Positions 1-8,621 of a stretch of 41,039 bases of DNA are shown piece by piece. The notes beneath the pieces are model-generated. The model worked only from the letters and a program-made list of their open reading frames with translations, ran no database searches and had not been told where the DNA came from. The DNA is from Candidatus Thalassarchaeaceae archaeon (GTDB lineage: Archaea; Thermoplasmatota; Poseidoniia; Poseidoniales; Thalassarchaeaceae). The translations under genes and the position numbers were made by a program. Positions within the stretch are counted from its first letter, which is position 1, and every line of letters begins with the position of its first letter. The stretch covers positions 1 through 41,039 of the forward strand of contig JAJPRD010000011.1 of assembly GCA_023700255.1 (NCBI GenBank), read 5' to 3'.

Positions 1-55
1 ACGGTATTCCTTCATCCTCTTGAAGTTCTAATACACGGTCGATGATATTCTTCAC
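1..55 (-). CDS. 5' end of an unidentified gene cut by the window edge
   Basis: Reading leftwards from a GTG at 55-53 the frame stays open to the edge for 18 codons and gives a charged amphipathic N-terminus (VKNIIDRVLELQEDEGIP, with V read as initiator Met). An in-frame TGA lies two codons upstream of the GTG, so this is the only reasonable start. The stretch is too short for family assignment and an open frame of this length can occur by chance. If real, it would be the next gene in the same direction as the CDP-alcohol transferase at 145-825. Confidence 0.35.
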   Translation of the reverse strand, partial: MKNIIDRVLELQEDEGIP

Positions 56-144
56 AGTTCATAGGCGGATTGGGGAGAGGATAACCATTACCCTTCCAAG
101 GTAGGCTTTGCTTGCTATTTCTTAGTATAATTTGATATTACGAA

Positions 145-825
145 TCATAATTCTAGTAATTGTTTTCTTGTACTATTAAATCTAACTAAAAATGTGTAAA
201 CTCCGCCCCAGGCAGATATCGCTAGTGCTGCAGTCATGCCATTTAATTCATTATTTCCTAGTAATAGATATCCAAAATATTCATGATATGGAGTAATATC
301 GATCCCTACTCCTCCAGTATATGCTTGCATAGCAGCAACTAGAAGTCCTACAAGAGTGACAATCATCCGATCTGCTCTAGAAAATCCCCCATATATTCTA
401 TCAAGTCCTACTGACTGTGCCTGTGTTCCCATATAAGACCCTAAAAGGGTTAGAAGTCCTGCGGCTAAACCAGCATTGGGACTGCTTACAAACGCAGCAT
501 TCATTCCAATCGCTACTAGTAACCCTACATCGACAATACGATCTATGGTGTGGTCTAGGAAGTCTCCATATGCCCCGTCTGTACCTTGGTGTCTCGCTAA
601 TGCCCCATCTAAGGCGTCTAAGACTCCTGCAATTAATACAAGAATTACTGCTACTACTATCATTATAGCACCTGTTGTACTTATTCCAGATATGGACAAT
701 ATATAGAATCCAGCAAGTGATACAAATAATGACGTCCAAGTGAGCACAGAAGGATCTAAATCTCCCATTTTTAGTACAAGTGGTTGTATTGCCTTCGTCC
801 ATGTGTCTCTCATTTTTTCAAACAT
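145..825 (-). CDS. CDP-alcohol phosphatidyltransferase (archaetidylinositol-phosphate-synthase-like)
   Basis: Integral membrane enzyme of the CDP-alcohol phosphotransferase family, which joins a polar head-group alcohol to a CDP-activated lipid. The full family signature D-x2-D-G-x2-A-R-x8-G-x3-D-x3-D is present, with acidic residues D70, D73, D91 and D95, followed by four or so hydrophobic segments. Length (226 residues) is normal. In archaea such small members usually make archaetidylinositol phosphate or another ether-lipid head group; the exact alcohol cannot be read from sequence. The ATG lies one base after the stop of the adenylate kinase gene and its ribosome site (GGAGG) lies within the last codons of that gene, so the two are translationally linked. 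Confidence 0.9.
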   Translation of the reverse strand: MFEKMRDTWTKAIQPLVLKMGDLDPSVLTWTSLFVSLAGFYILSISGISTTGAIMIVVAVILVLIAGVLDALDGALARHQGTDGAYGDFLDHTIDRIVDVGLLVAIGMNAAFVSSPNAGLAAGLLTLLGSYMGTQAQSVGLDRIYGGFSRADRMIVTLVGLLVAAMQAYTGGVGIDITPYHEYFGYLLLGNNELNGMTAALAISAWGGVYTFLVRFNSTRKQLLEL

Positions 826-826
826 A

Positions 827-1369
827 TTATTCCTCCATTATTCCAATCCAGTCAATTTCAGTATCTTCAGTAGTTGGTTTGAAACCATCTTGAATCCACT
901 TAAGAATATATTCAAGAATCTCATTTGGATTATGTTCCGTAGTATCTAACTCCAACCAACCGTCTGATGTGTCTTTGTCATTCCACGGCCCTCCAATTAA
1001 TTCCCATTCTACATTTCCTTGAATTTTTTCTTTAGTATAATCTCTATTTTCTAATCTAGTTTGTAATATATCGGGTTGACATCTTAGAATAACCGTTGCA
1101 TCACAGGGTAACTGATGGCTCAAATGACCATCTACTATAATTGGATATTCTGATTCTTTAGACCAAGCAATATTCAGAAGATGATATAACTTTTCTAAAT
1201 CAATAGGTTTGGAATTATCAGAACTATCAACTTCACCTAAACAATCGTATTTATTTGCTAAAGATTCTAGAGAAATAATAGTATATCCTTGTCCATTAAG
1301 TAATGATGCAATTGTACTCTTACCAGTTCCTGGAGTTCCGCTCAGAGCTAGTCGAAACCCTCCTTCCAC
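827..1369 (-). CDS. AK6/Fap7-like adenylate kinase (archaeal AK)
   Basis: Small P-loop NMP kinase of the archaeal AK6/Fap7 type; members catalyse ATP+AMP phosphotransfer and eukaryotic homologues help mature the small ribosomal subunit. The Walker A motif GTPGTGKS lies at residues 11-18 and the segment IVDGHLSHQLPCDATVILRC matches the family's nucleotide-monophosphate region. The frame can be extended to a TTG at 1468, but that would overlap the divergent antiporter gene and add an atypical 33-residue leader; the GTG at 1369-1367 gives the usual position of the P-loop near the N-terminus and is preferred. The gene precedes and is coupled to the CDP-alcohol transferase. Confidence 0.85.
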   Translation of the reverse strand: MEGGFRLALSGTPGTGKSTIASLLNGQGYTIISLESLANKYDCLGEVDSSDNSKPIDLEKLYHLLNIAWSKESEYPIIVDGHLSHQLPCDATVILRCQPDILQTRLENRDYTKEKIQGNVEWELIGGPWNDKDTSDGWLELDTTEHNPNEILEYILKWIQDGFKPTTEDTEIDWIGIMEE

Positions 1370-1452
1370 GACTCTCGGCGATTGCTTTAACAGATGAATA
1401 CTCCCTATTGTAGGCGTAACATTGACTTGATTACATCCTTCGCAGTCAAATA

Positions 1453-2580
1453 ATGGTTGATACCGCAAGTATAGTCAGGGCCTTTGACCCTCGTGAAAGT
1501 AAACTAAATCTTTTATTGATTGCCGTCCCAATGACGGTCTATTTCAATTACTTTGCACATGATGCAAATATATCTTTCATCACATCAATGATTGCGATAA
1601 TGCCTCTCGCTTTCTTAATGGGTAAAGCAACAGAAGAAATTGCCCTAAGAACTTCTGAATCAGTTGGCGGGTTATTGAATGCAACTTTTGGTAATGCTGC
1701 GGAAATAATAATCTGTGTATTAGCACTTTTGACTGCATACGAGGCAGGAGTTGGCACAGAAACAGCAGAAATAATGATCAATATTGTACAAGCCAGTCTA
1801 ATTGGTAGTATTCTTGGAAACTTGTTGCTAGTAATGGGACTTTCATTTGTTTGGGGAGGAATTCATCATTCGGAACAGAAGTTCTCAGAGACTCAAGTAA
1901 GTTCGAATGGTTCACTTCTTTTACTTTCAGTAATTGTTTTGATAATTCCAACCGTATTCAATTTCACAGTCGATGGTTCAGCGGGCGATGACGGTGTTGA
2001 GAAATTATCTCATGCTGCGGCAATAATTCTTTTGGCCATATACGGTTTCTTTCTTCTATTCCAATTAAAGACACATTCACATCTTTTTGCAACAGAAAAT
2101 GTTCATCATGAAGAACCTCAAATGGATCAAAAAGATGCAATTGTTTTACTCATAATTGCTACTGTAATGGTTTCATGGATGGCTGAAATACTCGTTCATT
2201 CGGTAGAATCTGCCGCAGAAGAATATCATCTTCCATATCTTTTCATTGGAGTTATTCTTTTACCTCTGTTTGGTAATGCAGCAGAACATTTCACGGCTGT
2301 ATCGGTTGCTGCAAAAAATAAGATGGATCTTTCTTTCGCAATATCTATTGGGTCCTCTACACAAATTGCAGTATTTGTAGCTCCTTTAATGGTGGTTATT
2401 GCTTGGATTCTGAATCTTCCACTAACCTTCGAGTTTGGTATCTTAGAGACAATCGCGGTTTTCCTTGCAGTTACAATAGCAAATTTGACAGCAGCAGATG
2501 GTAAATCAAACTGGCTTGAAGGGCTAATGCTTTTAGCTACTTATGCAATTCTAGCCTTAGCCTTTTACTTCCATCCTTGA
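1453..2580 (+). CDS. Calcium/proton antiporter, CAX (CaCA) family
   Basis: Polytopic membrane protein of 375 residues with the two inverted CaCA repeats. The hallmark ion-binding motifs appear as GNAAE at about residues 80-84 and again at 274-278, each inside a hydrophobic helix, and an acidic/His-rich loop (about 205-225) separates the halves. Known members exchange cytosolic Ca2+ for H+ (or Na+). About 11 hydrophobic helices can be counted. The ATG at 1453 follows an 80-base divergent region shared with the adenylate kinase. Substrate specificity beyond a divalent cation is inferred from family membership. Confidence 0.92.
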   Translation: MVDTASIVRAFDPRESKLNLLLIAVPMTVYFNYFAHDANISFITSMIAIMPLAFLMGKATEEIALRTSESVGGLLNATFGNAAEIIICVLALLTAYEAGVGTETAEIMINIVQASLIGSILGNLLLVMGLSFVWGGIHHSEQKFSETQVSSNGSLLLLSVIVLIIPTVFNFTVDGSAGDDGVEKLSHAAAIILLAIYGFFLLFQLKTHSHLFATENVHHEEPQMDQKDAIVLLIIATVMVSWMAEILVHSVESAAEEYHLPYLFIGVILLPLFGNAAEHFTAVSVAAKNKMDLSFAISIGSSTQIAVFVAPLMVVIAWILNLPLTFEFGILETIAVFLAVTIANLTAADGKSNWLEGLMLLATYAILALAFYFHP

Positions 2581-2619
2581 AACTACTAATTATAATAGTA
2601 ATTACAACTCGCAATAAAT

Positions 2620-3651
2620 ATGGAGATTGGTATTGACAGTTTTGCTGAAGTAAAACTTGACAATGGTCAGAGTTACCCTGTTAATAGTGCTCAGTCAATC
2701 TCTGAATTACTTGAAAGGATAGAACATGCAGATAAGATGGGACTTGATGTATTTGGAATTGGCGAACATTATCGCCGAGAATTTCTTGATTCTGCAAATT
2801 CTGTGATATTATCTGCCGCCGCTGCTCGAACAGAAAAGATTCGTTTGACTAGTGCAGTTACAGTTCTAAGTGCAGCAGATCCAGTTCGGGCTTTCCAAAA
2901 CTTTGCAACACTTGACTTAGTTTCTTCAGGACGGGCCGAAATGGTTGTTGGCCGTGGTTCTTTTACTGAATCATATCCATTATTTGGCTTGAATTTAAAT
3001 GAATATGATGAAATATTCTCAGAAAAATTAGATCTTTTATTATCTATTAGAGATAATGAAACCGTCAATTGGTCAGGTAAATTCAGACCCGCACTAAGAA
3101 ATCAACAAATATATCCTAGGCCTCTACAAGAAAAATTACCTATCTGGTTAGGAGTTGGAGGAACTCCTCAATCCTTTGTTAGAGCAGGATTACTTGGGTT
3201 ACCGCTGATGATTGCAGTAATAGGTGGCGAAACTCATCGTTTCCGTCCATTAGTAGATTTGTACAGAGAAGCAGGTGAACGCGCAGGTCACTCACCAAGC
3301 CAATTGAAAGTCGGCTTACATTCACTAGGTTTTGTTGCAAATGATTCCCAAGAGGCACGAGATATCTATTTCCCTGGATATGCTAAAGCATTCACAAAAA
3401 TAGGTCTTGAAAGAGGATGGCCTCCAGTCACTAGACATAGATTTGATGAACAAACTGGTCCACTTGGAGCATATGTAATTGGTGATCCAGAAGAAGTTGC
3501 TGAGAAAATAATTAGACATAGCGAGGCATTGGGCGGTATATCTCGTTTTTCATTCCAATTGGATAATGCTGGACTTTCACATAATCAGTTAATGAATACC
3601 ATAGGTCTGATCGGAAAAGAGGTCTCACCCCTGATAAATAAGGGACTTTAA
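2620..3651 (+). CDS. LLM-class (luciferase-like) flavin-dependent monooxygenase
   Basis: 343-residue protein of the bacterial-luciferase-like superfamily, TIM-barrel enzymes that use reduced FMN or F420. Evidence is the N-terminal beta strand, GIGEHY near residues 46-51 in place of the usual ExH motif, the RIRLTSAVTVLS-type strand, and the middle segment VVGRGSFTESYPLFG followed by LPIWLGVGGTPQSFVRAG, all typical of the LLM family. The C-terminal ISRFSFQLDNAGLSHNQ segment matches the barrel end. Its substrate is unknown; neighbours give no clear pathway. It lies 39 bases after the antiporter in the same direction. Confidence 0.88.
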   Translation: MEIGIDSFAEVKLDNGQSYPVNSAQSISELLERIEHADKMGLDVFGIGEHYRREFLDSANSVILSAAAARTEKIRLTSAVTVLSAADPVRAFQNFATLDLVSSGRAEMVVGRGSFTESYPLFGLNLNEYDEIFSEKLDLLLSIRDNETVNWSGKFRPALRNQQIYPRPLQEKLPIWLGVGGTPQSFVRAGLLGLPLMIAVIGGETHRFRPLVDLYREAGERAGHSPSQLKVGLHSLGFVANDSQEARDIYFPGYAKAFTKIGLERGWPPVTRHRFDEQTGPLGAYVIGDPEEVAEKIIRHSEALGGISRFSFQLDNAGLSHNQLMNTIGLIGKEVSPLINKGL

Positions 3652-3815
3652 CCGATTAATCAAAGACCAGATACTTATCCCTAATAATATGAGTCTGTTC
3701 AGAACTGGTCTGAAGACGAACTCTCATCCTACTATTTTGAAAGAGAAATAGATTTATCTTGGCTCACTAAATCTTCTAGGCATCAGTTTCGGTGGAAATC
3801 CTGCGAATCTTTGAG
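3652..3815. other. Convergent intergenic gap without recognisable gene
   Basis: This 164-base gap lies between the 3' ends of the LLM monooxygenase and the helicase. Only frames of about 20 codons are open, and no tRNA-like fold or repeat was recognised by eye. Confidence 0.6.
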
Positions 3816-6599
3816 CTAAGTAAATACGCTTTTACTATGGAAATCTCCTCTTGGTGAAAGATCTTGTTCCACTGCCCAACGAACTTGCTCTCTTCCATCT
3901 TTACTGTAACCATACGTTACTTCTCCTGGACTAACTTCAAAATTCCAATGCTTTTGGAAAATTGCTGCATCTTCCTTATTTTGAGCAAGTTTCTTCGGTA
4001 CCGAATGGAACATAACTAACCTCTTTTTCTTTCTTCTGAAATATTTTCCTATGACCTCAGGAAGTAATTTGCTCACCCAATTGTCACTAATCATCTTGAC
4101 ATGTCTTGGAATCATATATCTTGGATTATCTAGTGGACCTAGTACTTGCTCCATTGCTTCTGTGAATATTTTTGAATCTTCTTCAGAGGCATCTTCAAGA
4201 TATGCCCTCATCCATCCTCCTCCTCTATCTCCTGATGCAATTGTAGGACTTGTATTCAAATTACCAGTTTCTCTTAATGCACCGGAAACAGCAGTCGCTA
4301 TTGCGAGTACTAATGATTCATCATTCCATTCAGGTCTCTGAAATGAAACACTCAATATAGGCCATCCACCTGAAAATCCATCCTTCATTTTCATTTCAAT
4401 TGCTTCTTTTGGTTTCGCATTAAACGGTTCACCAATTTTCCATAATTCTCTGGTTCTTTCTCTATTCTTAGCTCTACGTATCATTTCATCATTGAATACG
4501 TCTAAAGTTTCCGAGATTCCCTCTGGACGAGCTTCAGTAAATGCAGCATGTACATGCCCTACCCCCTTCTCAATAGCACTATCATCACAAACTCCATAGA
4601 GCCTCGAATGCTTTCTTTTGAAACGGTAATAATCATCAAAACCTTTACTGAATTCTTCTGCCAAGCATACAATATCCCAATTATTAGCAACCTTTTCTGG
4701 ATTATTTTTGTCGAGTCTAAATGAGCGCCCTCTTAATTGATTAATGCTCATACTAGTTGTTACTGTAGTCAAATCAATTAGAACATTAATTTTACTTGCA
4801 TCCCAACCTTCTCCAAGTAGACCTCTGGTGCCTACTATACATTTTGTAACTCCTTCTTGAAATAATTCAGTAATCATTTCAGTATAGTATCTAGGCTTCC
4901 ATTGATTACCCCTGCCTCTAATTTCACTAAAACCGTCTTTTTTAGTATGCTCAAGTTTAATTTTTAATCCTTTTTCTTCAATCCATTGTTCAAATCTAGG
5001 TAATATTATTTCACACAAATCATCATCTACTAACACGGTGGAACCAGTCATTAGAACGGGATTAAGTCTATCAGTTGCCTCATCAACTAGAACCGAACGG
5101 AATGCTGCAATAGCTCCACCCGCATTCTTATCTAGAACTCCTTCAACTAGAGCCGTAGCAGATGTCTTCTCAAAGTCTGTAACAATTACTGCTCTAATAT
5201 CCGGCCCCAATGCTTGCATTTCCGCAGTTAAGATATCTCTCAAAGCATCATATTTTGCCGATGCATACGCCATTACACGCCCGACTGGTGACGCACATGG
5301 TCTCATTCCAGTCTCAGTAATTTGATGACCTAGCATTCTCAGCCTTTGGATAGCTACTTCTGCTAACTCATGATCTTTTTTATTTTTTGAACGAAGAAGC
5401 CCATGTCTGATATAACGATCTAATAAGGTAATCATGACTTGATTTTTTGTCAAATCCAAATCGATTAATTTTTTTTCAGGATATGGGACATTTTCTGGTA
5501 AATCTATATTTTTATACAGGAGATAAAGTCTAGCAGAATTAGCCAAATTTTCGTCTCTTTTAACGAATGAAGTCCAATTTTTTACTGACCCACTTGGGAG
5601 CAATAATTTACTTAGAATTTCAGTTAACCAAATATCTAATTTTGGTGTTCGATTTTTTGTATCTTCAGGTCCATTACTAATTTCTTCAATTAACTCCTCA
5701 AATTCTTTATCAACATTAGCTATATATCTTAATTCCTCGGGGTTTGGCCTTACAAAATAGGCTAGATCTTGATAGGGAGATAAATTAGAATCTCTAACTA
5801 ATGCTGGAACAGGTACTTCATAATCAACTTCTCCAAAAAATTCTTTGTATCTTTCACCATCATCAATACTCACAGAACCAATGTCAGGAGGTGTCGCTGT
5901 GAGCCCTAAAACAATTGGATTACCAAAATATTCTCTAATTTCGCTTAGAACTCTCCCCCAGTGTCCGAGCAGATGATGGCATTCATCAAGAATTATCAAG
6001 CCAATTCCGGTTTTCGCAAGGTTCTCTAGATTCTTTTTCGAAGATTCATGTAATACCGATAAAGCATTTCCATGAGTCGTTAAATCATCTCTTACTTGTT
6101 TTCTATATGAGCTAAACCTTTCTGTAAAATAATCCCTATTATTATCTTCCAAGTCTTTTATCCAAGCCTTAGCAGTTTCCTCATTATCTGCTTCGTTTTC
6201 AGAAATTAATTTTTTAATCCATATATCCATTGCAGCGCTATCAAGATTTTCATCAGCACGCTTTGGAAGTGTGACCGATTGATAAGTAAGTGATGTAAGT
6301 AAACCTGGGACGTTAGGATCCGTCCCAATTTGTTCTTCTTTCCCATCTAAATCGAATAGTTCTCTCGCTCTTGCAACCCATTGTGCCTGTATTGCTGAAT
6401 TGGGACTTAGAACTAGTGTAGGCAATCTCACTAAATCCGACCATGTATACAACCCTAGTACTGTTTTTCCAGAACCTGGTGGAGCTACGATATGCAAGTT
6501 CTTTTCACCTGATTCTAATTGTTTACGAATAATATCTGATGAAGCAACCTGCGATGGCCTTAATTTTCCAGAAAAACCAATCTGCCCGAATTCCTCCAT
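3816..6599 (-). CDS. Large SF2 DEAD/DEAH-type helicase with unassigned C-terminal region
   Basis: 927-residue superfamily 2 ATPase. Visible motifs: Q/RPSQ box at 14-17, Walker A APPGSGKT at 39-46, motif Ia LSPNSAIQAQW at 64-74, DECH at 205-208, TATP at 234-237, motif V GTRGLLGEGWDAS at 590-602 and motif VI QLRGRSFR at 621-628. A long insertion separates the two RecA-like domains (about 250-440), and roughly 200 residues after motif VI (about 720-927) match nothing I recognise. It resembles the restriction-subunit/XPB-like helicase group, yet no methylase, nuclease or specificity gene is adjacent, so a stand-alone repair or genome-defence role cannot be separated. Promoter region is the 112-base divergent gap at 6600-6711. 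Confidence 0.85.
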   Translation of the reverse strand: MEEFGQIGFSGKLRPSQVASSDIIRKQLESGEKNLHIVAPPGSGKTVLGLYTWSDLVRLPTLVLSPNSAIQAQWVARARELFDLDGKEEQIGTDPNVPGLLTSLTYQSVTLPKRADENLDSAAMDIWIKKLISENEADNEETAKAWIKDLEDNNRDYFTERFSSYRKQVRDDLTTHGNALSVLHESSKKNLENLAKTGIGLIILDECHHLLGHWGRVLSEIREYFGNPIVLGLTATPPDIGSVSIDDGERYKEFFGEVDYEVPVPALVRDSNLSPYQDLAYFVRPNPEELRYIANVDKEFEELIEEISNGPEDTKNRTPKLDIWLTEILSKLLLPSGSVKNWTSFVKRDENLANSARLYLLYKNIDLPENVPYPEKKLIDLDLTKNQVMITLLDRYIRHGLLRSKNKKDHELAEVAIQRLRMLGHQITETGMRPCASPVGRVMAYASAKYDALRDILTAEMQALGPDIRAVIVTDFEKTSATALVEGVLDKNAGGAIAAFRSVLVDEATDRLNPVLMTGSTVLVDDDLCEIILPRFEQWIEEKGLKIKLEHTKKDGFSEIRGRGNQWKPRYYTEMITELFQEGVTKCIVGTRGLLGEGWDASKINVLIDLTTVTTSMSINQLRGRSFRLDKNNPEKVANNWDIVCLAEEFSKGFDDYYRFKRKHSRLYGVCDDSAIEKGVGHVHAAFTEARPEGISETLDVFNDEMIRRAKNRERTRELWKIGEPFNAKPKEAIEMKMKDGFSGGWPILSVSFQRPEWNDESLVLAIATAVSGALRETGNLNTSPTIASGDRGGGWMRAYLEDASEEDSKIFTEAMEQVLGPLDNPRYMIPRHVKMISDNWVSKLLPEVIGKYFRRKKKRLVMFHSVPKKLAQNKEDAAIFQKHWNFEVSPGEVTYGYSKDGREQVRWAVEQDLSPRGDFHSKSVFT

Positions 6600-6711
6600 A
6601 CCAATGTCTCAAGTATCAGAGATAAAGAAATTATTCACTACGGTGTTTTAGAAATACTATTCTTATTTGGTTTAACCAAAGATTGACGGTAAAGGACCGT
6701 TTGGGAGAATC

Positions 6712-7977
6712 ATGGTTGTATCTGAGTCGGGGCTAAGGCGAGTGACGAATACTCGTTTAATCGATCATGATGGCAAAGTTAACTTTGGTAATTTTTTACT
6801 ACATGACGATGGAACTTATTCGCTTAGCAATGGTGATGAGGATGTTATTGAAACCATAGATGGTTCAATGCGCTTAATTACTCGCTCATTCCAAAATTGG
6901 CACACACATCTAGCCATGGTTCTTAATCGCGGAATGGGTGAAGGTTTACCGTTAATGGAGTGGTTAGAAACCTCTATATTTCCTGTAGAAAAATTCCTCA
7001 CGCCAGAGTTTGTTGCAATAGGTACTCGTGCAGCAGCAGCAGAATTAATTTCAACAGGTACAACATTTGCTTGTGATATGTACTTTCATACTGAAGTAAT
7101 AGGAGATACTCTTGCTGAAACTGGGCTCCGAGCTGAATTATGTGGACCAATAACCGATGGGCTCACACCTAATTTCAAAACAGGATCTGGTGATGCTTTG
7201 AGGCATATGGAATCTCTAATCAAGAATGGCTCTTCACGCCCAGATAGAATCTCATATGGCATAGGTGCCCATTCAGTTTATGTTTGTAGCGAAGAAACTC
7301 TGAGAAAAGCGTCGGAAGTTTCTAAAAAAACAAATTGTAAACTTAGTATTCATACCTCAGAAACTCGTAAAGAAGTCGCTGATTGCCATGCGGCAACAGG
7401 AATGTATCCAATCGAGTATCTTGATTCATTAGATTTTTTTTCAGATGGTAACACCGTATGCGCTCATTGTGGTTGGGTTACAAAAAAAGAAATGAGGATA
7501 TTGGCCGGACATGATGTTCATGCTGTCCATTGTCCAACTTCTAATCAGAAACTTGCCTGCGGTGGAACACTTTCGTATCCGGCTATGAGAAATGCAGGTG
7601 TTGATGTCAGATTAGGTACAGATGGAGCGGCAAGTAACAATAGTCTTGATATGCGTGCAGAATCTAAAGCTGCAAGTTTAGTCCAAAGACACGATCATTG
7701 GGATGCAAAAATCCTCAATCCAATTGAAACATGGAAATTAGCTACTAAAGATTCCAAAGATTGGATAACTTGGGATCTTGATGATATTCGAATGCGTCCA
7801 TTTGGTAAAAATAGCCGTAGAATACTTGCTAACGTAATATATTCCGGTGGAAGGGTACTAGACGTTCTAGTTTCTGGTGAACCTCTACGCCGTAACGGGA
7901 ACACTCTGACAATAGATGAGAGTCTTGTAGGCCAAGATATTGAAGAAGCAGTCGTAGACTACTATGCTGGAATCTAA
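6712..7977 (+). CDS. Amidohydrolase, MTA/SAH deaminase-like
   Basis: 421-residue metal-dependent deaminase of the amidohydrolase superfamily. Metal and catalytic residues of the MtaD/guanine-deaminase group are all in place: HxH at 64 and 66, H187 in GAHSVY, H214 and E217 in SIHTSE, H252 in CAHCGW and D304 in LGTDGAASNN. Known relatives deaminate 5'-methylthioadenosine, S-adenosylhomocysteine or adenosine in the cytoplasm, feeding inosine-type products to purine and methionine salvage. The ATG at 6712 is preceded by GGGAGAATC. The last 24 codons are duplicated downstream of the first cold-shock gene (see 8288-8358). Confidence 0.88.
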   Translation: MVVSESGLRRVTNTRLIDHDGKVNFGNFLLHDDGTYSLSNGDEDVIETIDGSMRLITRSFQNWHTHLAMVLNRGMGEGLPLMEWLETSIFPVEKFLTPEFVAIGTRAAAAELISTGTTFACDMYFHTEVIGDTLAETGLRAELCGPITDGLTPNFKTGSGDALRHMESLIKNGSSRPDRISYGIGAHSVYVCSEETLRKASEVSKKTNCKLSIHTSETRKEVADCHAATGMYPIEYLDSLDFFSDGNTVCAHCGWVTKKEMRILAGHDVHAVHCPTSNQKLACGGTLSYPAMRNAGVDVRLGTDGAASNNSLDMRAESKAASLVQRHDHWDAKILNPIETWKLATKDSKDWITWDLDDIRMRPFGKNSRRILANVIYSGGRVLDVLVSGEPLRRNGNTLTIDESLVGQDIEEAVVDYYAGI

Positions 7978-8232
7978 ATAATTAGATCGAGTTTTCACTC
8001 TGATTTTTTGACGTTAATAGCATTAGGGCCTTTAGGACCTTCACCGACTTCGAACTCAACTGAGTCGCCATCTGCGATGACGCCTTCCACTTGAGTATGA
8101 TGGCAGAATAAATCCTCTCCATCCTCTTGTTCGATGAATCCGAACCCTTTTTGCTGATTAAACCACTTGACTGTACCTTGAGGCATATTCTCCCTCGCGA
8201 TGCCCATACTACTTCAACTGATTTGATGAACG
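7907..8232. repeat. Tandem duplication copy 1 (amidohydrolase 3' end plus csp gene)
   Basis: About 326 bases covering the last 24 codons of the amidohydrolase, the short intergenic spacer, the whole cold-shock gene and about 45 bases upstream of it. The same block recurs at 8288-8613 with a 381-base offset that stays constant until a single-base insertion just upstream of the second csp start. The 55 bases between the copies (8233-8287) are unique. Confidence 0.93.
7995..8186 (-). CDS. Cold-shock protein, CspA family (copy 1)
   Basis: 63-residue OB-fold nucleic-acid chaperone. RNP1-like KGFGFIEQ and RNP2-like DLFCHHTQV are intact, with the typical MPQGTVKWFN start. The upstream in-frame ATG at 8207 is not used: the matching ATG of copy 2 is out of frame because of a one-base difference. 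A strong ribosome site (GAGGGAG) precedes the ATG. Coding sequence differs from copy 2 at three bases only, two of which change the protein (Gln/Lys after FNQ, Pro/Ala at residue 2). CspA-type proteins are found in Marine Group II and a few haloarchaea but not in most archaea. Confidence 0.95.
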   Translation of the reverse strand: MPQGTVKWFNQQKGFGFIEQEDGEDLFCHHTQVEGVIADGDSVEFEVGEGPKGPNAINVKKSE

Positions 8233-8287
8233 ATACTGAATGAAAGCTGAATTTACCCTCTAATTACTTCTCTGAATAATAAAAATT

Positions 8288-8358
8288 TGACAATAGATGA
8301 GAGTTGTTCAGGCTAAGCAATTGAGGAAGCAGTCGTAGACTACTATGCTGAAATCTAA
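8288..8358 (+). pseudogene. Relic of the amidohydrolase 3' end
   Basis: A decayed copy of the last 24 codons of the gene ending at 7977. It aligns without gaps at 381-base offset. Several substitutions have accumulated, and one turns a Gln codon (CAA) into an in-frame TAA, while the final EEAVVDYYA segment is still readable. It has no upstream gene body and cannot be functional as protein. Confidence 0.93.
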
Positions 8359-8375
8359 ATAGTTAGATCGAGTTT

Positions 8376-8567
8376 TCACTCTGATTTTTTGACGTTAATA
8401 GCATTAGGGCCTTTAGGACCTTCACCGACTTCGAACTCAACTGAGTCGCCATCTGCGATGACGCCTTCCACTTGAGTATGATGGCAGAATAAATCCTCTC
8501 CATCCTCTTGTTCGATGAATCCGAACCCTTTTTTCTGATTAAACCACTTGACTGTTCCTTGAGCCAT
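8376..8567 (-). CDS. Cold-shock protein, CspA family (copy 2)
   Basis: 63-residue paralogue of the protein at 7995-8186, starting MAQGTVKWFNQKKGFGF. RNP1 and RNP2 segments are unchanged. The ribosome site seen in copy 1 (GAGGGAG) is altered to GAGTAAAG here, so the copies may be translated at different levels. It lies 54 bases after the PrxQ gene on the same strand and could receive read-through from the photolyase operon. Confidence 0.95.
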   Translation of the reverse strand: MAQGTVKWFNQKKGFGFIEQEDGEDLFCHHTQVEGVIADGDSVEFEVGEGPKGPNAINVKKSE

Positions 8568-8621
8568 ATTCTTTACTCGCAATGACCATACTACTTCAAT
8601 TGATTTGATGAAAAGTACTTA

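Larger units (their letters stand above)
8288..8613. repeat. Tandem duplication copy 2
   Basis: Second copy of the block at 7907-8232, holding the amidohydrolase relic and the second csp gene. Divergence is uneven: the relic carries many changes over 71 bases, the csp coding part only three over about 190. Selection on the protein or gene conversion between csp copies would both give this pattern. Confidence 0.93.

Noticed and set aside
1370-1468. N-terminal extension of the adenylate kinase to 1468
   Set aside because: It starts with TTG, overlaps the divergent antiporter gene and pushes the P-loop to residue 44; a GTG at 1369 gives the normal short N-terminus.
3690-3752. 20-codon frame starting MSLFRTGLKT in the 3652-3815 gap
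   Set aside because: No ribosome site, too short, and no partner; chance frame.
8187-8207. Upstream in-frame ATG of csp copy 1
   Set aside because: The same ATG in copy 2 is out of frame because of a one-base difference, and the family begins at the MPQGTV/MAQGTV methionine.
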